A DNA stretch of 64,000 bases from Mytilisepta virgata (lineage: Eukaryota > Mollusca > Bivalvia > Mytilida > Mytilidae): the NCBI GenBank assembly GCA_028015205.1, contig CM051517.1, forward strand, positions 45,147,135 to 45,211,134, read 5' to 3'. Below the pieces are notes generated by a model that did no database searches, was not told where the DNA came from, and was given only the letters and a program-made list of their open reading frames with translations. Numbering within the stretch: position 1 is the stretch's first letter; every line of letters starts with the position of its first letter. The position numbers were made by a program, and so were the translations under genes. Shown piece after piece: positions 1-9,592 of the stretch.

Positions 1-890
1 AAATGACCAAAAGGATTAGGGAAAACCATCTAACATTTCCAGGCGAGCTATGGTGAATTCTAAAATGAACAAGATGTTATTAAAGTTAATTTTTTTAATG
101 ACTAAAAAATGTTGAATTAAAGTTGAATGTTGAACCGAATGTGAAATGCTTAACTATTTATAAAAGCTGAATATTGAATGACATATATAGAATATTCAAC
201 TGAATGGTGAAAGTTAAGCTGAAATATGAACTGTACATGTGCCACAGTTGATTTACAGATGCTTATATAGTTGCATAGTATAATTACGTTGTTCGTGTTC
301 ACTTTTAAAGCAATATCTTCTTAATGTTTGTTAAATTTAGTTATTTCCGATACTTTTTTCTTATGTATGACTTATTTTAAGAATTTCTTTAGAATGTTCG
401 AAACTTTTCTACCCTTCAATGCATTTTTGTTGTATACTTTATAAAATTTCTTTTTTTTTCGTTTTTTTTTTTGTATTTTCTATACAATATTTTTTTAATT
501 GTTCTAATTTCCACTTTTTCGTCATTGATGAGCAATGCTGATGAGACATGATTTGTTGAACGTATGATGCATCAAAACGTTAAGTGCTCAGAAGTTGCTT
601 TTATATTTGGTCCATATTGTTGACTTATCAGCCCTGCTAATTTACGGTTATAAAAATGTTAAATTTTGTGAAAAATTAAGAGTTTCTCCCTCGTGCATAG
701 TTGCGCTTTTAATTAATTTTGGCTGTACATTTTTTTTTCATTTCTTCGAAATCTAAATCAATAACATGAAATATAATTCATTATTCAATAATTAATTCAG
801 CTATCAAAATATCTGCATGAAAATTTATCTACGAAGATACCTTTATCCAATACATCATCATTACTGTATTATGATTGGTTTTTTTTTTAG
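1..890. other. non-coding leader; probable intron upstream of the Ig gene exons
   Basis: No convincing exon is visible here. The stretch is AT-rich and ends in a polypyrimidine tract and AG at 881-890, a good splice acceptor for the first recognised Ig exon. That exon opens with two bases of a split codon, so a phase-1 donor, expected to end a signal-peptide exon, must lie further upstream. I could not find it in this window. Confidence 0.5.
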
Positions 891-1015
891 TGTGGAGTGT
901 CACAACAATGACAACGTTGAAACCTGTGTTCAATAATACTCCGATGAATGTCTCCTTTTACAGAGGACAGACAGCAATCCTTCCTTGTTCAGTCAGGAAC
1001 TTGGGATCAAGCAGT
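891..1015 (+). CDS. Ig gene exon: N-terminal half of Ig domain 1
   Basis: Acceptor is the T-run plus AG ending at 890; donor is GTATGT at 1016. The frame begins with the last two bases of a codon (phase 1) and ends on a complete codon (phase 0). It encodes the A-C strands of Ig1: [19 protein letters not shown] with the first Ig cysteine, then NLGSSS. NVS is a possible N-glycosylation site. An in-frame ATG lies at 908 but sits inside the domain, so it is unlikely to be the real start. Confidence 0.8.
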
Positions 1016-4000
1016 GTATGTATCTTTATTTCAATACTTCAATAATTAATAACGAGTGCAGAGAGCGCTATAGGATGCATTTTCTACATATGGAGCATTT
1101 AGAAAAGTCTTTATTCAATCCGAAGTGAATTTATTTGTGAAAGCGAATATGGCCATATTGTGCTACATACTTAGGCTAGAAAAGGGCTATTGCTGTGCTC
1201 GCATCATTGGCCACGCCAACAGCATATTAGTAATTAAAAATTAGCAGACTTGTGAATGATCAAAATTTCGTTCTACTGTTAAAGAGTTTTGATGATTGTC
1301 CGTGAATTCTTTGAAGCATAATTTCGCCCAATTACTCCATTAAATGATTTATTCAGTTGGAACTTTCCAACATCCTTTTCATGCTTTCATGGTACTTATA
1401 TAAATGTTATTTGCAATGAAAAAAATAAAGCCAGATACAAATATTTTATGGAATTATATGATGTCTGTAGAAACGATTGAACATACCCGTAAATGTTTAA
1501 CTTAAGGAATCATATCTTTGTTCTGTTATATGTAATTTGAATTGAAGAATGTGAACAAGAAGCATGTATCGTGTTTGATTTGATGTAAATTTGTTCTTTG
1601 ATAAGGTGGTATGGAAAAAAGTTGGTGAGCCACATGTATTGACTGTTAGTGAATTTGCCTTTGTAAGTGACCCAAAGTTCAGTGTTAAACATATTCCCTT
1701 TTTGGACGAATGGAATCTGATCATAGACGATGCAGAACCGAAACATTCTGGACGTTACGAATGTCAAGTCAGTACGAAGGAATATCTTGTTAGATATGTT
1801 TATCTGAAAGTAATAGGTAAAATAGACATAATCATACATGCATGGAAGGAAAAAAATTTAAAAGCATTATCAAACAAGATCAAAGCCTCTATTTTTGTCA
1901 GACAAATTTAATAACGTATTCACTGGTTATTGTGTTAATTTGCCTGAAGTAGTTAAACACGTTACAATAATCAAAATAACATAATTGTTCAACGCCATCC
2001 TTTTAAGACCGAGAGCGTCAGTCCATAATTTATAGAAAGGAAGTACGTTTTAATTAATTTAATAATTCGTCTTTCAATAAGTAAGAAAAGAGTAACTGAT
2101 ATAAAGTGTATTTTTGCTTATAGCGCATGATAAAGAAAACGTTAAGTTAAAAATAGTTGTTTTCCAAAAGCTTATTTTCTTGCACTATAGGCTGAAAATA
2201 TTTTTTGCAGATGAGCCAGGATATGACAAAAAAAGTAAGCATTTTATGAATCAAGTCTGTAATGTATAAACTAATTAATTGTCCCCGAATTAGAACCTTT
2301 TGTGTTAAGGAATATTTGTTTAGCTGTAAATAAAGCAGACAGGGTAATCTGGTACTCATTTCAGAAAGCCAAAAAGGTTGTTCGGGGTATGAAAACAACC
2401 GTTTTACTGAACCAAGAAGTTAATTAGTAAGAGAGACAGGGGTTGGATTCATTTATAATGAGAAACTAACCCACTTTATTAGATACTATTTCAAAAGGTC
2501 ACCATAAAGTACACGTGTAGTGGAAAACATAAACCCCTTAAGTTAAGACAAACGCCTTAGCTTTAATATATCTGGGTTTTTTCATATCTTTCTACTAACA
2601 GTTTATTTATATGTACATGTGTATGCATGCCCCAAACCAACATAATGCTGTAGAATATAGATTAACTCTCAAGCTCGTCTACATGTACCATGCAATGCCT
2701 GACTGATATAATAACTATAAAACAGTACATGCGAATTTCTATTACCATGTTAATCGACCGATTTTTCAAACCCTGAAAGATCTTTAAACAACTTTACCGT
2801 CCACAAATAAACCCACTTTAAATTGAAAAGTAAAAACATAAATAATACAAATAATTTTGGAATAATGTAACTTTTTCCAGATGTAAAGATTGACGGACCA
2901 CGACTAGTCGAAAGAGGACACCCTATCCGTCTTACTTGTAATGCATCGGGAAATTCAAGATCACCAAAGGATATTTATTGGTATAAAGGAGGTTTACGAC
3001 TTTATAATGGAATACATAGAAATGTACGAATAATTACCTATCCGAGATCTGACGTTAACATGTTGTACAGTGAATTGCGTATTGCAATGAGTGATGTCGG
3101 AGATTCCGGGGTTTACGTTTGTCAAACTTCATTTTACAGCGACGAACATAAAGTTGCTAAACACAAGCTTTTAGTGGTAGATGGTAAGTTTTCGTAGTGG
3201 TTTTAAAATTTAAATTATTATCTATTTAAATTAATTACATTTTTGTATTTTACATGTTAATGTTCTTATTAGTGGATTCAATTTCGTATCGATTATGGTT
3301 CTTGAAAGTGAAATATATTTAGGTTCCAGCATACAGTGAAATTTGCTCCTTGTAATGAAGACCACACAACGACGGATGTGATCTATCTTTTCCCAAGTTC
3401 AGTTGTATGGGATATTGTCTCATTGGTACTTATTATCACATTTTCGTAATTATTACGTACAAATGTATATAGTGTTTATTGTGTGTCTAAAGTAAACCAA
3501 GTGTTATTTTTATTCTGTTTTAGCAGATTCCAATCAGAATAAAAGAGGTAAGTATGTTTTAATACATTAATTACGTGTTTGCAAATGACCAAATGCAGTG
3601 ATAAAAAAATTTCACGATGGATTACTATTGGGAAATGGATGTTGATTTGTAAAGAAAACTGCAGAAAAATATTCAGTCACGTGGATGCTGCATATACAAA
3701 CTCCAGCTAATAACCATAACAAATCATTCCGTTTTAGCTCACCTGGCAAATGGCCATTAGAGCTTTTGTCATCACTTGGCGTCCATTATCCGTCTGTCGT
3801 CCGTCCGTTAACTTTTCACATTTTAATCTTCTCCTCTGAAACCTCCTGGCCAAATTGAATTAAATTTGGCAGGAAGCATCTATGTAAGGTCCTTTATAAA
3901 GATTGCTCATTTCGTCCCGATCGGACAACAAACATGGCCGCCATAGCAATTGTTGTTTCTGATTTGCTAATATAAAAAAATCTTCTACTCTGAAGCCGCT

Positions 4001-4491
4001 TGGTCAAATGGAACGAAACTTGACAGAAAGCATCTAATTGGGGGGTTCTATACAAAGTTTCCTCATTTCGTCCTGTTCAGGAAACCGACATGGCCGTCAT
4101 GGATACATGTAGTTTTTTGTCTTTCATCGGTTGATAATTTTCTTCTTTGAAACCGCTGGGCCAAAGGAAACGAGCCTTGACAGGAAGCATCTGTTGGAGG
4201 TTTTTTAGGCAAGATCGACTTTCATAATACATGTACACATCTAGTAAATACAATGCACAAGTCCGTTTTTAAAATCATGGATTTAATTATTTTAAAAAAT
4301 GCAGGATTTTTTTCAAGTTAGTTTGTTATCTCTTTTTTTCAGGGACTATTCTAGGAGATGAGTCTTTGAGTCCGTCCAATAACATTAATCAACAACATTC
4401 AGAACGTAATAAAGGAAGTAACAGGAAAAACCAGCATATCATCCTCTCTTATTTGGTGCTTTTTGTCGCCGTATGGCACTGGCAACAATAA
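891..4491 (+). CDS. two-Ig-domain, probably GPI-anchored cell-surface protein (Dpr/zig-8/lachesin-IgLON-like), 5' partial
   Basis: Spliced gene with exons 891-1015, 1606-1816, 2211-2234, 2881-3183, 3524-3547 and 4343-4491 (TAA 4489-4491). Seen: Ig1 with paired cysteines in LPCSV and YECQV, a tryptophan in VVWKK, and the stretch [16 protein letters not shown], which resembles Dpr/zig-8 first domains. Ig2 has LTCNAS, IYWYKGG and the classic DSGVYVC. The last exon ends in a hydrophobic run ([13 protein letters not shown]) just before the stop, after a polar Ser/Asn/Gly-rich segment, as in GPI-attachment signals. Known of these families: neuronal or epithelial surface recognition by homo- or heterophilic Ig contacts. 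Inferred: an outer-membrane adhesion or recognition role. The signal-peptide exon is outside the window or unrecognised. The phases agree at every junction (phase 0 inside Ig1, phase 1 elsewhere), which supports the model. The exact subfamily is not certain. Confidence 0.85.
1606..1816 (+). CDS. Ig gene exon: C-terminal half of Ig domain 1
   Basis: Acceptor AG at 1604-1605, donor GTAAAA at 1817. Enters in phase 0 and leaves in phase 1. It encodes [17 protein letters not shown], then [20 protein letters not shown] and the G strand [10 protein letters not shown]. The Ig signature D-x-G-x-Y-x-C is present, with His in place of the usual Asp (HSGRYEC). The HVLTV...DPKF and ECQVST stretches point to the Dpr/zig-8/lachesin group. 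Confidence 0.88.
2211..2234 (+). CDS. 24-nt micro-exon of the Ig gene (linker between Ig1 and Ig2)
   Basis: A TTTTTTGCAG acceptor at 2201-2210 and a GTAAGC donor at 2235 delimit 24 nt. Entering in phase 1 it reads DEPGYDKK and leaves in phase 1, so inclusion or skipping keeps the frame. The predicted joined linker is [18 protein letters not shown]; skipping gives VIG-DVKIDGP. It may be alternatively used. Support is the splice sites and phase only. Confidence 0.55.
2881..3183 (+). CDS. Ig gene exon: complete Ig domain 2
   Basis: Acceptor CTTTTTCCAG ends at 2880 and donor GTAAGT starts at 3184; phase 1 at both ends, the usual one-exon Ig domain layout. It encodes [19 protein letters not shown], then IYWYKGG, a long central part with [17 protein letters not shown], and the terminal strand KHKLLVV. 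Both cysteines and the tryptophan are present. NAS after the first cysteine is a potential glycosylation site. Confidence 0.9.
3524..3547 (+). CDS. second micro-exon of the Ig gene with tandem TAGCAG acceptor
   Basis: The acceptor region reads TAGCAG at 3521-3526, a NAGNAG arrangement: splicing at 3523 gives ADSNQNKR (24 nt), at 3526 gives DSNQNKR (21 nt). Donor GTAAGT at 3548. Phase 1 in and out. It codes for a short polar stalk segment between Ig2 and the C-terminal exon. Confidence 0.55.
3736..4212. repeat. dispersed molluscan-type repeat with about 150-bp internal units, inside an Ig gene intron
   Basis: Three diverged units follow each other, each carrying a CTTCT-TGAAACC element, then CCAAA plus GAACGAAACTTG-like sequence, then CAGGAAGCATCT (around 3832, 3982 and 4142). 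The first two units end with a TCATTTCGTCC and ACATGGCCG segment. Related sequence is recognisable near 16440-16550 and 47110-47250, so this is a genome-wide family. It lies within the last intron of the Ig gene and has no coding potential. Confidence 0.6.
4343..4491 (+). CDS. last coding exon of the Ig gene with predicted GPI signal
   Basis: Acceptor CTTTTTTTCAG ends at 4342. Enters in phase 1 and reads [14 protein letters not shown], a polar stalk, then GSNRKNQH, then the hydrophobic tail [13 protein letters not shown] and HWQQ stop. A hydrophobic C-terminus with no cytoplasmic tail and small residues (GSN) about ten residues upstream is the GPI-anchor pattern. The TAA at 4489 overlaps an AATAAA hexamer (4487-4492). 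Confidence 0.8.
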
Positions 4492-4503
4492 AACAAAAAT
4501 AAG
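4487..4503 (+). promoter_or_regulatory. AATAAA overlapping the stop codon, followed by a possible 3'-UTR splice donor
   Basis: AATAAA at 4487-4492 shares bases with the TAA stop. Immediately downstream AAG/GTAATC at 4501-4509 could be a donor, and TGCTTTTCAG at 4651-4660 followed by GTAAGT at 4696 could bound a 35-nt UTR exon. So the mRNA may end here or continue into spliced 3' UTR; sequence alone cannot decide. Confidence 0.3.
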
Positions 4504-4699
4504 GTAATCTTCTTGTATTCAAAAACAAAGTCGGTTATGTCATTATGCTATTGTCATATGATCATTTCTGTATTTGCCTTGTTATTGATCCTCGGTCAGT
4601 TGCGGAAATCAACAAGTCAAAATATTTTTATAATCAATTTAATATCTGTTTGCTTTTCAGCGGAAGGGTTGGTCGTTCTTGAACTGAATTAATATGTAA

Positions 4700-6905
4700 G
4701 TATAAGCCTTCAAGTATAAAATTTATTCTTTATAAACTGTGTACTTACTTAAGGACTGAAATTGATTATATATGTAGCTTTATTTCAGATTATTTACCAT
4801 CTGAAAATTTTGTACCACTTAAATTCAAACAAAAACAGTCGTTTGGTTTATGGTCGTAGCTTATGTAGACAATTAAGTATATATATACGCGAGGACCGGG
4901 TAGAATTTTAACTACGTATAATTACCCAGTAATCAAGTCTATTTTACTACTCCGTGCGCGCGAAATAAGAATGCAGATTTCATAAATCATTCTTTCACAG
5001 GAATATTTTTCAGGCCAGTTTCTCAAATCGGTGGGTTGAGGGTCAAATTTTCATTACAGTCGGACCGCCATGTCAATAATGGCATTTTTATTTAGAGTCA
5101 CGTGACTTTTAATTTGAAAATGGGTCATTTTTTGTAACGTCAATCACCTGCCGGTTTTTTTGGCCATACATGACGTATAGTTTGTGTTGGGTCCAGGGGG
5201 AGGTATTAAACGGTTTCTGAGAATATTTTCTTTTCATATCACTTTAAAACAGATATTTTTAGCGTGCTTCTCCTACAAAATTTTACAATCAAAATTGGCA
5301 ATGATGTCGACGATTTTGTCACCGTTGGTCAGAAAAAGGACAATTTCTTCATTGTCAGATCTCGGGACGGGGATTTTTAAATCGAAAAAGGCGTGCTGTT
5401 ACTTTTCTGACGAACTGTTCAAATATTTCTCCGCAAAACAAAGTGAAACGCAATTCGTGCGAGCTTTTTCTATGAAAATTACGTGATAAAGGGGGATAAT
5501 CAACGTTGACGTTGTCAATTAAATGTAAACAAAGAAGGTATGAAGGTAACGAACGATCAAAAAAGGAAATATAAATAAGTTTCACGCTTGGTTGTCAAAT
5601 GATATAATAAATATGTGTCAATTAACATTACACAACACATATTTAGGAATAAATAACTAACCAGGGTAAAAATGTGGGTGGTCAGGCAGGTGCTTCCACT
5701 TAGTTTCATCATTTTCTTGTGGAGGGGTTAATAAATTTATGTTGAATGGTAGAATGTGCGCAAATGAATTTAAAATTATTTTCCATAAAAATTAACACAT
5801 GAAAGCCTGGGGAGTAGCTGAAGTACTGCTGTAGGTCTATTTGAGTAATGACAAATGTTTATAGTTTTTTTCAAAAACAGGTATGAATAAATTTTTTCAC
5901 TTTAATTTTTAAAATTACTTGCTCCAATTTCTACCCAAATGGTTTGTGCATTTCGCAATGTGGAAACTATTAAATAATAGATTTTTGTCTTTATCATGAC
6001 CTAAATTGTGAGTTTTTGGTTAAAAAGTAACAAATGAAAAAAAGCATTGGAAAAAAAGAAAATTTTATTAAAATTATCCTTATCCATTACTCAGTTGTGA
6101 AAAACTGTAAGGATCTGACATGAACAGATTTATTTTTTGCCAGCAAATCACATGAATCATATGCATATATTCTTTTCAACAAAAGGAAATTTTACATTTG
6201 TACATTAATTTATGCCTTCTCAATCTTGTTTTTTTCAATTAATATTTATTGTATTGATTAAGAATAATTATTATTGCTTTTTGTGTATTTGACTTATTTC
6301 ATCCCCTGTAGTGCCAAAATTGGTAAAAAAAATATACATGTGATTTTATAGACCAATTTCTCATGCTTATTATTGAAATTTGCTGACTTTCCAAGTAAAA
6401 AAGTAAAAATCTGGACATGAACATGAATTAAAAATCATGAAATAACATATGTATAAGAAAAACTTTAATATGGAAGTCTAACCCAAGATCCTGGATTTTG
6501 AAATTAAAGGCAAGGCACAAAAATTAGAAATTTTCAACAGAACTTAATTTAATAGGTCTATTAATGCTGTACATAACATGGTGAAATTCAGGTGAATGTA
6601 ATGAATATTCTTTGAATAAGAGAACACAACCAAAATATAATAAAATTGAAAACTATACCTTGATTGAATCATAGACTATACTAACTAAATAGTCCCAGAT
6701 GACACCAGAGGGTAAAAAAATTTAAATCATAAATGAATAGAAATTAGATAACCTTACAAGTGGTTATAAAATTTGAACTTTAGTTGTAGATATTACAAGA
6801 TTACTATTAGACAAAAATTTAAGAAATTATACACATTATGAAAATCATACAATATTTTCTATCCAAAGTAAAACAAATATACCTAAATATATGTTTTGAT
6901 ATACA
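4700..6905. other. non-coding; one segment near 5040-5550 of higher GC, otherwise AT-rich
   Basis: I see no supported gene. A 100-codon open frame at 5184-5486 has a non-ATG start, no recognisable motif and no splice context. At 5054-5075 there is a sequence, TTACAGTCGGACCGCCA, whose near-exact reverse complement occurs at 7823-7845. This could mark the ends of an old element. Confidence 0.4.
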
Positions 6906-7130
6906 ATGTATTTACTAATAGTTTTCCTGTACATTGCCAATGATAATAAATAAAACTGGTAGCTCATAGATTGAATCTGTTTGTTTTTAAATTTTTTATC
7001 TTATTTTCAAAAAAAATCATCTCATTAGGGATTTTTTTCAGTCCACTTTTGCATAACAGATTCAATCTATGAGCTACCAGTTTTATTTATTATCATTGGC
7101 AATGTACAGGAAAACTATTAGTAAATACAT
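6906..7130. repeat. perfect 76-bp inverted repeat with 73-bp spacer
   Basis: Arm 6906-6981 is the exact reverse complement of 7055-7130, base for base, with an AT-rich spacer 6982-7054. Transcribed, it would give a long uninterrupted RNA hairpin. The perfect identity implies a recent origin or gene conversion between arms. It could be a small foldback element or a palindromic duplication; no reading frame is associated. Confidence 0.9.
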
Positions 7131-9381
7131 GTAACCTATTAGATGAACCTGAGTAAAATTTAAAAAAAAACGTGTATAATCTACCACAAAAATGGGAAAG
7201 GGACTTTCCAGGTGACTGATCTTTGAAAATAGACAATCCTTTAAAATTTTATGCAGAAAATTGATTATCCAACATAAAAATATACTTCAAACGTGTCATT
7301 TTGTGAAAACAAGAAAAAAACACACTTCATTTCTTTGCATATTTTGATACCCCTGGATATGAGTAAGAACTATGTAACGGAGTTTCGGGACAGCCTTTTT
7401 AACTTGCAAATGAAAGACCCCATATTATATCTATTTGCAAAACAAAACATTATAGGCTCCGCCCAGTGAAACGGTAAACGAGCGAGATCTGTTCATTGGC
7501 TAAAAAGTGGCAACGTGTGTCGCCGGCCATTTTGAGGTGCGTAAAAATACTCACTTTTGATGTCTCATACGTTCATAATTTTCAGTGTCAGTTGAATCCA
7601 ATAGGCCAGGGTGTTAACGAAATATTTTTACACATATTTCCATCCATGTTAATTGAAAGTAAAAAACTAGCACAACGATATTTGCACATTTCACACCCGT
7701 CATGTCAATCAAAAATTCGAGGCAGGACTAAAAGCGCCATCTAGTGTAAACAAAATCTGAAATTATCTCCACCTGTTTCTTTGTAAATAGAATGCACTAG
7801 GTAAGCGTGGTAACGGTCAAAATGACACTTGGCGGTCGACTGTAAGAAAGTTGATTAATAGAGCTTTCTTAAATTTTGTCTCACAATTATATCCCACGCA
7901 TGTGCAGAATGTTTACAAGTTTGCAAATACATTCAAAAATATGCCTGAATGACAGGTGTGGGAAACACAAAAGGGAGAAACGAATTTGACTAAACAGTAT
8001 GGAGTGTACGAAAGGTCGGATAATTTAGCTATTAACAATCACATTATTTTAAAAACACCATACTATCAAATGACCATAATATTGTACCGATTTGGACATG
8101 TTGTATACATGTATCTAGTCATTATCTAATTTCAGAATTTTAGTTGTGCCTTAGTTATTCCATGTGACTGGCCTTGACAAGAAGAGAGAATTAACCCAGT
8201 CTTGTATTGTGAGTAATAACATCTTTTACTACATTTTTTGTAATTATTATTTATCACTAATGCAGTTTTTCCAATGAAGTTTTGTTTTTGCTTTTAGTTT
8301 AAAACAGTAAATAAAATTAATATTATAACATGCAAATAGAAAAACAATCTGATTACTACACGAATGTATTAGTATGCTTCACAAACTAAAAATAAAATAA
8401 AGAGTAATACTGCTACAAGAAGATATACAATACAATGTTACGCACACCTGTGTAGTTTTCCCGGATAGAATTTCGTAGGGAACAAAAACTTTGGTAGGCT
8501 AAAATATATCATGGTACATGTATCATTATAAAGGGTAAGAAAAATCCGAAGGACCAAAAATAATGTGATCAAATGATATGATAGGTAGAAAATCTTAATG
8601 ATCTATTTTTGTCTGCTGGTAAAATAAAATGTATAAATGAATCGTTTCATTCACAAAATGGTAAATTCAGATGCGTAAATGATGACAAATGTGAATTCCA
8701 CTTAAAATAATCGAGTGATATCTTGAAATTTATAATTACATGTATAAACGAGAAATGTAAGATTTAGAAGAACTTTAAATTTTTTTTTAGACCATCCTGT
8801 ACCATGACGTTTTCTGAACAACAAATCACCGAGACAACAGGAAATTAATTTCATGTATATCTGTATTCTATATTATTTCATTGTATTTCATTTGACTGGA
8901 CGCCTTGTGCATAGATGTATTTCATAATAATTATTATACTTATATTGCAATAACATCAATACTATAGAAAGGCTCAGCTATGTAAGGAGTATCATCTTCC
9001 ATTTGGTAAAAGAAATTAACAATTTATGAAAAAAAACAGTTTGATGCACTTTATTAATAAATATATATTTAGTAAATTTACACCTCAGTAGTTTTCAGTG
9101 TTTAAAATTGAACAGCAGATATATTGAACAGCAGACCAGATTTAAATACATTTGTACCACATGGCGTTCTTTACACGTTGAGACCAAACAAGTAGTATGT
9201 GTAAAATTCATATATGTTGATACGGGTATCAACCTACGGTAAGTTATGGTACTATTGGTTACCGTTTTTGTCATATAAGAATAGATAAATTAATGGGGAC
9301 ATGAATTTATACTGATGTTTTCACTGGTCGGCCATCTATACATGTGCCAATCTATACTGTATATATAACCCGTAAAATAGA
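7131..9381. other. non-coding stretch with a GC-box/CCAAT-like patch
   Basis: Around 7455-7530 are GCTCCGCCC (a GC box), ATTGGCTAA (a CCAAT box) and a GGCCATTTTG context, which look promoter-like. On the minus strand they overlap a 26-codon frame starting MAGDTRCHF. Splice-like borders occur around 8150-8210 (CCTTAG ... GTGAGT) and 8780-8850 (T-run plus AG). None forms a recognisable gene; they could be 3'-UTR exons of the Ig gene or chance. Confidence 0.3.
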
Positions 9382-9592
9382 TAACAAGAAATATCAACAA
9401 TGACTCACCAATAAATTAACGCCATCTACTGGACAAATCCACAGACAGGAAATAATATAAAGAGCCAAAAATACAGAAATAGTTAAAAACAGAGAATCAG
9501 GAAAGTCTAACTTGGTACAGAAACTGAGCAGTGGTGGGATTGAACCGGTTTTATGGGTACCCAAACCTCCATGTAACATATTAGGAAGACTA
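9382..9592 (-). repeat. dispersed repeat (3'-tail-like) copy 1
   Basis: Read on the minus strand this includes GGGTACCCATAAAACCGG, then GTACCAAGTTAGAC, and ends with a GTCATTGTTGATATTTCTTG stretch. Parts recur in the same orientation near 32860-33010 and 59215-59345, so it is a dispersed family, probably the untranslated tail of a retroelement. No coding sequence. Confidence 0.45.

Noticed and set aside
531..600. CTGATGAG near 538 as a third hammerhead
   Set aside because: No GAAA at the right distance (GAAC instead), no pairable stem II, and no NUH site with complementary stem I.
908..910. ATG at 908 as the true start of the Ig protein
   Set aside because: It lies inside the Ig domain right after a strong acceptor, with the reading frame open before it; a secreted Ig protein needs an upstream signal peptide.
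5184..5486. 100-codon open frame as a gene
   Set aside because: Non-ATG start, no motif, no splice context; the region may be part of an old repeat.
9540..9592. tRNA-like T-loop (GGTTCAATCC on the minus strand)
   Set aside because: No anticodon arm, D-arm or acceptor pairing around it; it belongs to a dispersed repeat.
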